A DNA stretch of 23,619 nucleotides. Source: a virus. The notes below the pieces were generated by a model. The model was not told where the DNA came from and searched no databases. It worked only from the letters and a program-made list of their open reading frames with translations. Of the stretch, positions 7,672 through 13,989 are shown one piece after another. How positions within the stretch are numbered: the stretch's first letter is position 1; each line of letters opens with the position of its first letter. Made by a program: the position numbers and the translations under genes. Location: the IMG/VR virus record IMGVR_UViG_3300035698_024328, positions 1 through 23,619 of that record; one strand, given 5' to 3'.

Positions 7672-9192
7672 TTATCCTTCAAATCTCTTTCTCTTGTCAT
7701 TGGCTATTTTCCAATAGACCAAAGCGTGTAAAAAATCGTCTTGCCCCAAGCTTGCCCACTCTCTTTTAACCAACCCCACCTTGTCTGTTACTGTCCTGGA
7801 ATAGAGCCGCTTGAGATGTTTAATTAACTCTTTAATCCTATCATCTCCTTTTAAAAAATTGAACTTTATCTTGACCCCCCTCCTTAAATCATCAATCAGA
7901 CTATCTATTATCCTATTCCTGTCTGTCAGTACCTTAATCTCCTCTTCAAATGTTTTGGTCTTGTCTGTAAATTTCCCCTCATCCCCGAACCTTACTATCT
8001 TTAACTTCTTAGAGTCTTCCTGATACCAGTTCATGTAAACTTTGTTAGGGTATCTCTTGGCAAATTCCAAAACTGAGTTAGTGTCATAATGAGCATCAAT
8101 CACCACAAATCTTGATTCATAAACCTCTATCAACTCCCCCAACCTATCCCACTTTGTCTTATTCCCTCTATCCTCTAATGCGGTAATCCCAAAAATCCCC
8201 TTGTTATTCCCAAGTATCACATAAAGCTCTCTAAGCTGGACATCTACCCCGATAGAACACCCCATTCCATCATTGCCAGGACCGATTAGATTCTTATTGA
8301 TTAAACTCGCGGGTATCTGGGATTCTGGATTAAGGTAAGGAACTCCTAAGACAAAATTGAAAAAGTATTGTTCATCTTCTGCATCCCTAAATTCCCCAAT
8401 CAAATCTGCTGCCGTTCTCCATGTACAAATCATTTGTGGCATCCAATACCCTGATATCTTCCTCTCGGGGAATCTTGCTTCCCACTCCCCGCCCATGATC
8501 GTTTCAGATGACAGAGGTTTAAAGCAATGTTTACACATGTAAATTTCTCTGTCAAAATCCACATTCTCCTCCCATTCCATATGCTGTCTGTGTCCACAAT
8601 AAGGACAAGTGAATCTCCAATGCTTTTGGTCTGATCTCTGGTAAAAACTATCTATTCCCGCGTCAGGGATAGTCGGTGTGCTTAAATAAATCTTCTGTCC
8701 AAGCTGTGAGTATCCCATCCGTGACGAATAATCCTGTATAACCGATGCCTTGCTTTTGTCAACTTCATCATAGACATTCCTGTCACTCGAAATCATGATT
8801 GGCGCTTTATCTGTAAAGGTTCCTTTGTAATAAATAAACGACTTGCCTATTCCCTTAATCCCCATACTATCCTTGTCCAGATTTATCTCATTCTCTGCCA
8901 AAATCTTGTCCACTTTGGTTGGGACAAACTCCCAAACATCACTTTCACTGGGCAAGGTATGAATCTGATTTATTCCTAGATACTTTGCGTCGTGAATCTC
9001 TCTGTTAATGGCAAGTGTGGATACTCCTTCCTGCGCCCCCTTCATTAACACAATTTCTTTGCTTTCATCTGCATAAGGTTCTAATAGGAATCCATGTTGC
9101 TTAAATTCTATCGGATCACCCTTTTCATTCTTTATCTTGTCTTTCTTTATCCAATACAGGATGCTTTTTCTTTTTCTTTCCTCCTCGTTCAT
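7672..9192 (-). CDS. terL: Terminase large subunit, GpA-like
   Basis: 506 residues from the ATG at 9192; a longer frame to 9267 would bury 143 nt inside terS. The packaging motor ATPase has a Walker A-like KGAQEGVST at 51-59 and a Walker B region YDEVD at 141-145. Two CxxC pairs (CPYC 196-199, CKHC 220-223) form the zinc-binding insert typical of the lambda gpA class. The C-terminal nuclease has GVDVQ (Asp317), VVIDAHYD (Asp366) and a late GQDDFLHAL acidic motif. It cuts concatemers and pumps DNA into the head through the portal, whose gene follows. Its start overlaps the end of terS by 68 nt. Confidence 0.92.
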   Translation of the reverse strand: MNEEERKRKSILYWIKKDKIKNEKGDPIEFKQHGFLLEPYADESKEIVLMKGAQEGVSTLAINREIHDAKYLGINQIHTLPSESDVWEFVPTKVDKILAENEINLDKDSMGIKGIGKSFIYYKGTFTDKAPIMISSDRNVYDEVDKSKASVIQDYSSRMGYSQLGQKIYLSTPTIPDAGIDSFYQRSDQKHWRFTCPYCGHRQHMEWEENVDFDREIYMCKHCFKPLSSETIMGGEWEARFPERKISGYWMPQMICTWRTAADLIGEFRDAEDEQYFFNFVLGVPYLNPESQIPASLINKNLIGPGNDGMGCSIGVDVQLRELYVILGNNKGIFGITALEDRGNKTKWDRLGELIEVYESRFVVIDAHYDTNSVLEFAKRYPNKVYMNWYQEDSKKLKIVRFGDEGKFTDKTKTFEEEIKVLTDRNRIIDSLIDDLRRGVKIKFNFLKGDDRIKELIKHLKRLYSRTVTDKVGLVKREWASLGQDDFLHALVYWKIANDKRKRFEG

Positions 9193-9610
9193 AATCAGAT
9201 ATAATTTTATTAATTGTCGCTGCCTCTTTCTTTTCCCTAGGAGTAAGCATTCTCTGAACGATTCCACTCTTTATTTCTCCTGAGATTTCCCTCTTCTCTG
9301 CTGGTCTCCACTCATCACTTTGGCACTTTAAGAAGTAAATAATAGCACCAAGATTCCCTGCCTGTAATAATTTAACCAATTCACTTACCGCATGGTCAAT
9401 ATGTTCTCTCTTAACAACATTCACCTCCTCCCTGAATTCCTCATCATTTTTAAGCCAACGAGAGCATTGAACCCTACTCTTCTCAATCTCCCTGGCCGCC
9501 CCCGTAACAGTCCATTGTTTTCTATAAGCATTAACAAAAGCTACCTTTTCTTTGGCTATCCTTTTTTGTAATATTTCAACTTGTTTCTTTGGCTTGGTGG
9601 TAACTTTCAT
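9125..9610 (-). CDS. terS: Terminase small subunit
   Basis: 161 residues. The N-terminal half has a helix-turn-helix (VTGAAREIEKSRVQCSRWLK, about residues 35-54) for recognising the packaging site. It continues with GNLGAIIYFLKCQSDEWRPA (about 93-112), a stretch typical of small terminases, where 'A-x-x-F-x-L-K' precedes a conserved Trp. The C-terminus is a Lys-rich helix. It should assemble as a ring and hand DNA to TerL, encoded just downstream with a 68-nt overlap. The ATG at 9610 overlaps the TGA of a 48-residue gene, consistent with coupled translation. Confidence 0.85.
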   Translation of the reverse strand: MKVTTKPKKQVEILQKRIAKEKVAFVNAYRKQWTVTGAAREIEKSRVQCSRWLKNDEEFREEVNVVKREHIDHAVSELVKLLQAGNLGAIIYFLKCQSDEWRPAEKREISGEIKSGIVQRMLTPREKKEAATINKIISDYERGGKKKKKHPVLDKERQDKE

Positions 9611-9753
9611 AGCCCTGTTGTTTTTAAAAATTTTCTTTGTATTCTTCTAAAAATAATAAATAGTACTATTTTGGTCCTCTGCCAAAAGGTTAAAGTGTCC
9701 ATCTTTCTCCTGATCGCTTGCCCCATCTCTCTTTGGATAGTATCCATTGCCAT
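9607..9753 (-). CDS. Hypothetical 48-residue protein before terS
   Basis: I read this from the sequence: ATG at 9753, TGA at 9607-9609 overlapping the terS ATG (ATGA). The upstream gene stops at 9754-9756, giving the junction TAAATG. The ORF exactly fills an otherwise empty 143-nt gap. The product begins MAMDTIQREMGQAIRRKMD and has an amphipathic hydrophobic patch (KIVLFIIFRRI). Its first half loosely resembles the first half of the neighbouring 77-residue protein (both have a helix ending in -TFW), so the two may share an origin. The perfect junctions argue for a real gene. The function is unknown. Confidence 0.6.
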   Translation of the reverse strand: MAMDTIQREMGQAIRRKMDTLTFWQRTKIVLFIIFRRIQRKFLKTTGL

Positions 9754-9987
9754 TTATTTTAATCCAGTTAGTATATTCTTAATTACTCTTAGATTATCCT
9801 GTCTCTCTTCATACTCTGCAAGCAGTTTCTGTAATACTAGCTTTTTCTTAGCCCCCTTGCCTTGAAAAGTTTCTAACTGCTTTTTATTCATCGGCCTAAT
9901 CCTTTCAATGCTCCAGAAAGTTTCTGCCATTTGTTTTTGCATTCTATCCCCTAAACTTTCCATTGCTTGTTTAAATGTTATAATCAT
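9754..9987 (-). CDS. Hypothetical helical protein
   Basis: 77 residues, basic and helical, family not recognised. The N-terminal helix (KQAMESLGDRMQKQMAETFW) is followed by a second helix (about 35-70) rich in Lys, Leu and Glu that could form a coiled coil. The start overlaps the stop of the zinc-ribbon gene upstream (ATGA, 9984-9987), and the stop abuts the next ATG. It lies just upstream of terS in the leftward operon; nothing else indicates its job. Confidence 0.65.
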   Translation of the reverse strand: MIITFKQAMESLGDRMQKQMAETFWSIERIRPMNKKQLETFQGKGAKKKLVLQKLLAEYEERQDNLRVIKNILTGLK

Positions 9988-10160
9988 AATTTTAATGCTT
10001 TTTTCTCGTCGTATTTTTCTACTTCAGTACCACACATAGCGCAGAAATTCCCGACAGATGTGTGGTTTACTCTTAAATCTGTCAACCTTCGATGACATTT
10101 AGGACACCACCACTCCCCAATAAATACTAAAACTTTTCTCTCTCTTTTATTTTTTGGCAT
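9984..10160 (-). CDS. Small zinc-ribbon protein
   Basis: 58 residues, translated by hand. It starts MPKNKRERKVLVFIGEWWCP. Two cysteine pairs, CPKC (19-22) and CAMC (40-43), are separated by 17 residues, a zinc-ribbon arrangement; a CxxCH extension follows the first pair. The stop overlaps the next ATG (ATGA), and the start lies 14 nt inside the end of the preceding gene, both typical of this phage. Small zinc ribbons often bind nucleic acid or partner proteins, but no target can be named. Confidence 0.7.
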   Translation of the reverse strand: MPKNKRERKVLVFIGEWWCPKCHRRLTDLRVNHTSVGNFCAMCGTEVEKYDEKKALKL

Positions 10161-10473
10161 AATGTTGTCCTCTTTTTAACTTTCGTTCATCTCTTGAACC
10201 TTCTTCTTGTGCTTTTGACCTTTCTGGCGCTGAAAGCATTCCCATTTTACCGGAAATTAGCTTGGCGAATGGGCTTGGTTCTTCAATCCCTTGGCCGACG
10301 ATTTTAGCTCTCTCATAATCAGGAATAATCGCTACTAAAAAGCTGGGATTAATGACACCTTCTCTAACTATGATAACGCTTTTTGTGTTAATCCCTAGGA
10401 TTACCTTTTCCAGTTCGTCTTCACGGACGCAAATTCCTGTTTTAAGATTACTCATGATTACTTGATACCTCAT
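10147..10473 (-). CDS. Hypothetical protein
   Basis: 108 residues. An in-frame ATG at 10455 (MSNLK) is possible, but 10473 overlaps the upstream stop (ATGA, 10470-10473), which favours the longer form. Residues 15-60 look like a compact alpha/beta domain (GICVREDELEKVILGINTKS, then VIIVREGVINPSFLVAIIPD). The rest is basic and probably disordered, ending RKLKRGQHYAKK. I do not recognise a family. It follows the replication-initiator-like gene. Confidence 0.6.
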   Translation of the reverse strand: MRYQVIMSNLKTGICVREDELEKVILGINTKSVIIVREGVINPSFLVAIIPDYERAKIVGQGIEEPSPFAKLISGKMGMLSAPERSKAQEEGSRDERKLKRGQHYAKK

Positions 10474-11273
10474 ACTATTATGTTCTTCTTTTTACTTGTG
10501 TCAAATTTTTCTAAATTCCTAAACCACGTGCCAAGTCGCCTTTTAAGTTCAAACGTTCTTTCTATTTCCCAACGTTGCTTTGTTCCACTCTTATTCCTCT
10601 CAGTCCAGTAGCCCTTAAAGTTGTTTAATTCACTAACCACCCTCTCCAAAGGTATTCGGGATTCACGGGAAATAAGCTCAGCCACTTTAAGAGCAAAATC
10701 TTTTCCCTCTAAGAATAATCTCATCTCCTCGGCTGGGGAGGGTTTCCCCCCTCTTTCTTTATTCTCCCTGTTTTGAGAGAGGACTTCTGTTCCTTTCTTT
10801 GAAAAAGAAATCTTTTCTTTGTTCTCCTTATTTTTCTTTGTTTTCCTTAGTGGTTCACCCGTGACCCCCGGTTCCGTGACCCCCGGTTCTACCGTGGATC
10901 TTGGGTGACCCATGGTAAACTTTGGGACTGGCTTTGGAGGTTTCCAAGAATCTTTATCTAAAAGAGTATAAACGTTCCGATTAAACTTGCCCTTGCTCCT
11001 CTCCTGCCCAACTGCTATTATCCTATATGATACTAATTTCCTGATTGCTCTCTTTACTGAACTAACTGAGATTCCATGCTGGTATGCTATCAGCTCTTGC
11101 GACGGAAAAGCTATCTGACTGTGGAATTCCGCATGCCTACACAAAGAGTTGTATACTACTGTCGCCATCATCCCACAAACTCTTGCATATTTGTCTAGGT
11201 AAATATCGTCAATCTTGTATTGCGTCTTTTCCCTAAGGTCTCTGACTTTAAATAGGGTTAATTGTTTCTCCAT
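10470..11273 (-). CDS. Winged-helix replication-initiator-like protein
   Basis: 267 residues from the ATG at 11273; an in-frame ATG at 11294 would add seven. The N-terminal half holds a winged helix-turn-helix (QIAFPSQELIAYQHGISVSS, then VKRAIRKLVSYRIIAV), as in phage replication-initiation and HTH_36 proteins. The C-terminal end (NFKGYWTERNKSGTKQRWEI, then RTFELKRRLGTWFRNLEKF) matches a tail common in phage O-like replication proteins. Between them is a low-complexity linker with an EPGVT repeat. It probably binds the origin and loads the host helicase. It is read leftwards, away from the other early genes. It may be a regulator instead; replication is the better guess. Confidence 0.65.
   Translation of the reverse strand: MEKQLTLFKVRDLREKTQYKIDDIYLDKYARVCGMMATVVYNSLCRHAEFHSQIAFPSQELIAYQHGISVSSVKRAIRKLVSYRIIAVGQERSKGKFNRNVYTLLDKDSWKPPKPVPKFTMGHPRSTVEPGVTEPGVTGEPLRKTKKNKENKEKISFSKKGTEVLSQNRENKERGGKPSPAEEMRLFLEGKDFALKVAELISRESRIPLERVVSELNNFKGYWTERNKSGTKQRWEIERTFELKRRLGTWFRNLEKFDTSKKKNIIV
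10861..10889 (-). repeat. Direct repeat inside initiator-like gene (possible iterons)
   Basis: Two exact 14-nt copies of GTGACCCCCGGTTC are spaced 15 nt apart; related pieces (ACCGTGG, GGGTGACCCATGG) follow. They encode the EPGVT linker. Lambda-type phages keep origin iterons inside gene O, so an origin here is conceivable, but two copies are few. Confidence 0.35.
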
Positions 11274-11327
11274 AAGGACAACAAGACCTTTCATGAGGCG
11301 AGGCGTGTCAAACCTATGGAGGGAGGC

Positions 11328-11363
11328 GATTAGTCACCCCACCCCATGAAAGACCTACTAATC
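11328..11363 (-). promoter_or_regulatory. Inverted repeat in leader of the initiator-like gene
   Basis: GATTAGT (11328-11334) and ACTAATC (11357-11363) form a perfect 7-bp inverted repeat with a 22-nt loop. A second inverted pair, CTTTCATG near 11288 and CATGAAAG near 11345, interleaves with it. This is the 112-nt stretch before the initiator-like gene. It could be an operator or a folded leader. Confidence 0.35.
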
Positions 11364-11377
11364 TTAATAAAGCAAAA

Positions 11378-11394
11378 GAGGCCTATTAAGCCTC
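11378..11394 (-). terminator. Weak intrinsic terminator after the DUF5679 gene
   Basis: On the minus strand, GAGGC-TTAATAG-GCCTC is followed by TTTTGCTTT. The stem contains the stop codon of the DUF5679 gene. It is short (5 bp), so readthrough into the initiator-like gene is likely. Confidence 0.4.
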
Positions 11395-11556
11395 CTTCTT
11401 GGATACAATTTTAAATAACTTCATGCCACAGACAGAGCATGTTCCTTTCAAGACGTTCGTCCCATTGGCGAATTTGTCTTTCTTCGGGTTTTTCATTATC
11501 TGTTTCTTCTTACACCGAAGGCAGTATGCTTCAATTTTGTTTGGTTTTTCCTCCAT
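11386..11556 (-). CDS. DUF5679-type zinc-ribbon protein
   Basis: 56 residues. I place the start at 11556, not at an upstream in-frame ATG at 11610, because a strong promoter lies between them and its -10 box ends six bases before this ATG. Motifs: YCLRCKKKQIM (Cys 12 and 15) and KGTCSVCGMKLFKI (Cys 40 and 43), separated by NPKKDKFANGTNVLKG. That is the DUF5679 pattern, a one-domain zinc ribbon related to those at the C-terminus of some topoisomerases. A nucleic-acid-binding role is plausible but unproven. It is the first leftward gene from the divergent control region and is probably translated from a leaderless mRNA. Confidence 0.8.
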   Translation of the reverse strand: MEEKPNKIEAYCLRCKKKQIMKNPKKDKFANGTNVLKGTCSVCGMKLFKIVSKKEA

Positions 11557-11562
11557 ACTCTT

Positions 11563-11591
11563 AGTATACTCTATCCTAAAAGTGCTGTCAA
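11563..11591 (-). promoter_or_regulatory. Sigma-70-type promoter giving a leaderless mRNA (leftward)
   Basis: The minus strand has TTGACA (11586-11591), a 17-nt spacer and TATACT (11563-11568). The ATG at 11556 starts six bases after the -10 box, where transcription itself should begin, so no ribosome site can exist on the mRNA. Confidence 0.75.
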
Positions 11592-11681
11592 GATAGGGGA
11601 GAGCATACAATAACAGTTCCTGTGTCGTTGAATATTGACAAACTCTCTAAGATGTGATAAGCTAAAAGTGTGGGAGAATAC

Positions 11682-11718
11682 TTGACACTTGACAAAGGTT
11701 TACACCACATGTTATAAT
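11682..11718 (+). promoter_or_regulatory. Early rightward promoter with doubled -35
   Basis: Two overlapping TTGACA boxes (11682-11687 and 11689-11694) precede a perfect TATAAT (11713-11718). The second is 18 nt from the -10. Transcription would start near 11725 and give an 18-nt leader before the ATG at 11743. A further TTGACA at 11635-11640 lacks a good -10. Confidence 0.7.
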
Positions 11719-11742
11719 TAAAATATACCATTAAACAAAAAT

Positions 11743-12021
11743 ATGAAAAGCAAAAAATCACCATATGAAAAATTACACCAAAGAGTAGTGGCACTTAAAA
11801 AAGACAAAACTTGGCAGGAGGTTTCAGACGAGGTTAAGCGCTCCATAAGCACATGCCGATACTACGCAGACCCTAAACGTAAAGAACTTATACAGAAAAA
11901 CTCAATAAAGTTTGTGGCCCAAAAACGTAAACACCAAAAGACATTAAAAAAAGAGATAGATGCATTGGTACATAAAGCGCTAGATTTAAGGAGGCAGTAT
12001 GGGCGCATGTTCCTTGAGTAG
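11743..12021 (+). CDS. Basic helical protein, possible early DNA-binding regulator
   Basis: 92 residues, strongly basic. The segment TWQEVSDEVKRSISTCRYYA (about 23-42) could be a helix-turn-helix, and the C-terminal half is one long Lys/Arg helix. I do not recognise a family. It is the first gene rightward from the divergent promoters, where tailed phages often place a regulator. The start has an A-rich 18-nt leader with no Shine-Dalgarno. The coding call is firm; the regulator role is inferred from position. Confidence 0.65.
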   Translation: MKSKKSPYEKLHQRVVALKKDKTWQEVSDEVKRSISTCRYYADPKRKELIQKNSIKFVAQKRKHQKTLKKEIDALVHKALDLRRQYGRMFLE

Positions 12022-12050
12022 CCTCTGTTATTATCACTAGCTAAAGATAC

Positions 12051-12079
12051 TTGACAAATTCTGAAGGACATGATACAAT
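12051..12079 (+). promoter_or_regulatory. Sigma-70-type promoter giving a leaderless mRNA (rightward)
   Basis: TTGACA (12051-12056), a 17-nt spacer and TACAAT (12074-12079). The ATG at 12089 lies nine bases after the -10 box, so the transcript should begin at or within a few bases of the start codon. Confidence 0.7.
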
Positions 12080-12088
12080 GGGAATACA

Positions 12089-12289
12089 ATGGATGAAGAA
12101 AACCAAAGAGTAATGAATGAATGGCCAGAAGAACTGCAGGGGAAGATAATAAAACACATGGTTACTAAGACAGGTTGGCACAACATTTTTATAGAATGTC
12201 CTCACTGTAAACAAATCTCCTATCGTGAGTATTGGGGTAGAGAATGGCACTATTGCCTACATTGTTTCAAAGAGTTCTGGGTAGAATAA
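12089..12289 (+). CDS. Small zinc-ribbon protein
   Basis: 66 residues. CPHC (about 37-40) and CLHC (about 56-59) are separated by 15 residues including aromatic positions (YREYWGREWHY), a zinc-ribbon layout. The N-terminus is an acidic helix (MDEENQRVMNEWPEELQGKI). The start is set by a promoter whose -10 ends nine bases upstream, implying a leaderless mRNA; an internal ATG eight codons in is the alternative. Its partner is unknown. Confidence 0.65.
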   Translation: MDEENQRVMNEWPEELQGKIIKHMVTKTGWHNIFIECPHCKQISYREYWGREWHYCLHCFKEFWVE

Positions 12290-12292
12290 AAT

Positions 12293-12300
12293 AAAGGTCG
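12293..12300 (+). promoter_or_regulatory. AAAGGTCG leader box, gene at 12330-12572
   Basis: This is an exact plus-strand AAAGGTCG, 29 nt before the ATG at 12330. It is followed by an A-rich leader with no Shine-Dalgarno. Confidence 0.55.
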
Positions 12301-12329
12301 AGAAAAAACAAATAAAACTACACAAAGTA

Positions 12330-12572
12330 ATGATCAAAAGATATACACTATACCAAGACATGAGAAGTGAAGATTTGGTGGGAGGAGTTACGATTACAGT
12401 AATGACAAATGATAACCATAAAGAATCAGAAGAGTTATTGGGAGCAGTGGACAAGGTACTACGGGGTTTAACTCTTGTAGGGAAAAACAATCAAAAAATC
12501 TTTCACCTAATGCTAGAACTATTAGATGATTGTGCGAGAACTCCTAGTTCATTGCCTGTAAAATTACCATGA
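12330..12572 (+). CDS. Hypothetical protein
   Basis: 80 residues, family not recognised. Residues 15-27 (LVGGVTITVMTND) look like a beta strand pair; residues 30-70 look helical (EELLGAVDKVLRGL, then KIFHLMLELLDDCAR). It has the AAAGGTCG leader, and its TGA overlaps the next ATG (ATGA at 12569), so it heads a small coupled unit. It is soluble, with a single cysteine. Confidence 0.6.
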   Translation: MIKRYTLYQDMRSEDLVGGVTITVMTNDNHKESEELLGAVDKVLRGLTLVGKNNQKIFHLMLELLDDCARTPSSLPVKLP

Positions 12573-12742
12573 AAACATACCTTATAGTAGTCAAGACGAT
12601 GATACCCTACCCTGTTGAGAAGAAATATACAGAATCAGCGAGTAAGATGTCTGTAGCAGTAAAACGGGCATTAGACAAGCACTGGCCAGTCATCAGTGGC
12701 AAAAGCATTAAAAACATTAAAATAGATGTAATATGGCTATAA
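12569..12742 (+). CDS. Hypothetical 57-residue protein
   Basis: I read this by hand. The ATG at 12569 overlaps the upstream TGA, and the TAA is at 12740-12742. The product starts MKTYLIVVKTMIPYPVEKKY and ends KSIKNIKIDVIWL. A strand-helix-strand layout is likely: beta at both ends and a basic helix (SASKMSVAVKRALDKHW) in the middle. The coupling to its neighbours on both sides supports it as real. No family is recognised. Confidence 0.6.
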   Translation: MKTYLIVVKTMIPYPVEKKYTESASKMSVAVKRALDKHWPVISGKSIKNIKIDVIWL

Positions 12743-12864
12743 CAACGATAGAACAAATCGCAAAGCAGAAAGAAGAGGCAGATAAAGAAGCAGGAAGAGA
12801 AACAGAAGAACTTGCCGACGATCACATACAAGGAGAAATCCTTGCAGACCAAGAAGAAGAATAA
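12733..12864 (+). CDS. Very acidic 43-residue protein
   Basis: Read by hand: ATG at 12733, TAA at 12862-12864, overlapping the previous gene by 10 nt. The sequence begins MAITTIEQIAKQKEEADKEA and ends EILADQEEE; more than a third of the residues are Glu or Asp. Small acidic phage early proteins sometimes mimic DNA or bind host factors, but no homology is visible. It fills the gap before the HNH gene, supporting a real gene; the small size keeps confidence modest. Confidence 0.45.
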   Translation: MAITTIEQIAKQKEEADKEAGRETEELADDHIQGEILADQEEE

Positions 12865-12883
12865 AAATTAATTGCAGAGTTGT

Positions 12884-13348
12884 ATGAGCTACAAAAATGA
12901 AACAGATAGAGAATATCATCAGAGGTATTGGAGAGAACACAGAGAGAAAATGAAAAAACAGCATAGAGCATATTGGAATAAATGGGGCAAGAATCCCATA
13001 AATAAAGAGAAACAAAGAAAAGCGAATAGAGATAATTATCATGAGAATAGAGAGGATAGATTAATACAACAAAAAGAATACTACAGAGAACACCCAGAAC
13101 AGAAAGAAAAACAGAAAGAAAAGAAAAGACAACGAGATAGAGACAGAAGGTTAAGGTTACGTTTTATAATATTCCAAAGAGACAAATTTACTTGTCAGTA
13201 TTGTGGGAGAAAAGCACCGAATGTCATTCTAGAGATAGACCACAGGTTTCCAAAAAGCAAAGGTGGCAAGGGCAATCCCGAAAATTATATTACATCTTGC
13301 AAGGAGTGTAATGTAGGCAAAGGAGACATTATCCTTGATGAGTTTTAA
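12884..13348 (+). CDS. HNH endonuclease
   Basis: 154 residues from the ATG at 12884 (a TTG at 12872 would add four). The N-terminal 95 residues are a long, very basic helix with YHQRYWREHREKMKKQHRAY-type repeats, often seen ahead of HNH domains and probably DNA-binding. The HNH domain follows: FTCQYCGRKAPN, then LEIDHRFPKSKGGKGNPENY, then SCKECNVGKGD, giving the paired CxxC zinc sites, the DH catalytic motif and the conserved Asn. It may be a free-standing homing nuclease or aid packaging and recombination. It does not neighbour terminase, so the first is as likely. Confidence 0.88.
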   Translation: MSYKNETDREYHQRYWREHREKMKKQHRAYWNKWGKNPINKEKQRKANRDNYHENREDRLIQQKEYYREHPEQKEKQKEKKRQRDRDRRLRLRFIIFQRDKFTCQYCGRKAPNVILEIDHRFPKSKGGKGNPENYITSCKECNVGKGDIILDEF

Positions 13349-13350
13349 AA

Positions 13351-13396
13351 TTAAGTTACAGACGGGGGAGGGTTAGGGGTAACTTAATCCCTCCCC
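13351..13396 (+). promoter_or_regulatory. Two-state leader RNA upstream of the recombination operon
   Basis: Two perfect inverted repeats interleave: TTAAGTTAC (13351-13359) with GTAACTTAA (13379-13387), 9 bp, and GGGGAGGG (13365-13372) with CCCTCCCC (13389-13396), 8 bp. Only one nucleotide separates the two 3' arms, too short to span the first helix in a pseudoknot, so the stems should exclude each other. No U-run follows. It fills the spacer between the HNH and coiled-coil genes. Confidence 0.5.
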
Positions 13397-13413
13397 GCCT
13401 TAAAGATAAACCT

Positions 13414-13989
13414 ATGGAGAAAACAATTAAAATTGACACAGCAAAAGCGATCGAATCCGCACAACAGAGAGTCAAGGACATCGAATCCCTGTCAGTAACT
13501 AGGGTTGAATCATTCCCCACTCATATACAGGCAAGGAAGGACCTAATAAGGGTAAAAGAGATAAGCAAGGACATTAAAAAGAAGAAAATGTCTATTATCC
13601 TCCCCCTGTATGAGGCGCTAAAGAATATAAGAAGTTTATTTGTCCAAGTGGAACACAGGATAGACGCAGTAGAGGGTCATCTTAAAAGTCAAATTCTGGC
13701 ATATAATGAAAGATTAGAAGTAGAAAAAGTAAAGAGAGAGAAGCAAGCAGAGGAACGGATGAAGAATGGCCAACCTCTCGATAAAGCCACCAAGGGATTA
13801 GACATCATCAATCAAAAGATAGACCAAGTCAGGAAGAGGAAAATTCAAAAGCTTAGAATAACAGATAAATCTAAGCTACCATTAGAGTATTTGATTCCGA
13901 ATGAGGTTAAGATAAAATCTGCCCTGCTTAAGGGAGCAAAGGTCGCAGGAGCAGAGATTTATGAAGAAACCATAATAGTAAGTACATGA
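13414..13989 (+). CDS. Coiled-coil protein of the recombination module
   Basis: 191 residues. A long coiled coil (about 15-130) is followed by KLRITDKSKLPLEYLIPNEV (about 147-166), KIKSALLKGAKVAGAEIYEE and a short strand. This C-terminal signature (a 'P-x-E-Y-L-x-P' followed by 'K-I-K' and 'G-A-x-I') is common in phage proteins encoded just before RecT or ERF annealing proteins. The family lacks a firm function; it is thought to work with single-strand annealing. Its stop overlaps the ERF start (ATGA). The leader holds alternative RNA stems. Confidence 0.75.
   Translation: MEKTIKIDTAKAIESAQQRVKDIESLSVTRVESFPTHIQARKDLIRVKEISKDIKKKKMSIILPLYEALKNIRSLFVQVEHRIDAVEGHLKSQILAYNERLEVEKVKREKQAEERMKNGQPLDKATKGLDIINQKIDQVRKRKIQKLRITDKSKLPLEYLIPNEVKIKSALLKGAKVAGAEIYEETIIVST

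Noticed and set aside
12607-13042. Hydrophobic leftward ORFs opposite the HNH and small-gene region
   Set aside because: They look like membrane proteins only because the AAG/GAA-rich rightward genes read as Leu/Phe/Ser on the other strand; the rightward frames carry recognisable HNH motifs and coupled starts.
13365-13380. Stable three-layer G-quadruplex
   Set aside because: Only three runs of three or more G are present; at most a two-layer form is possible.
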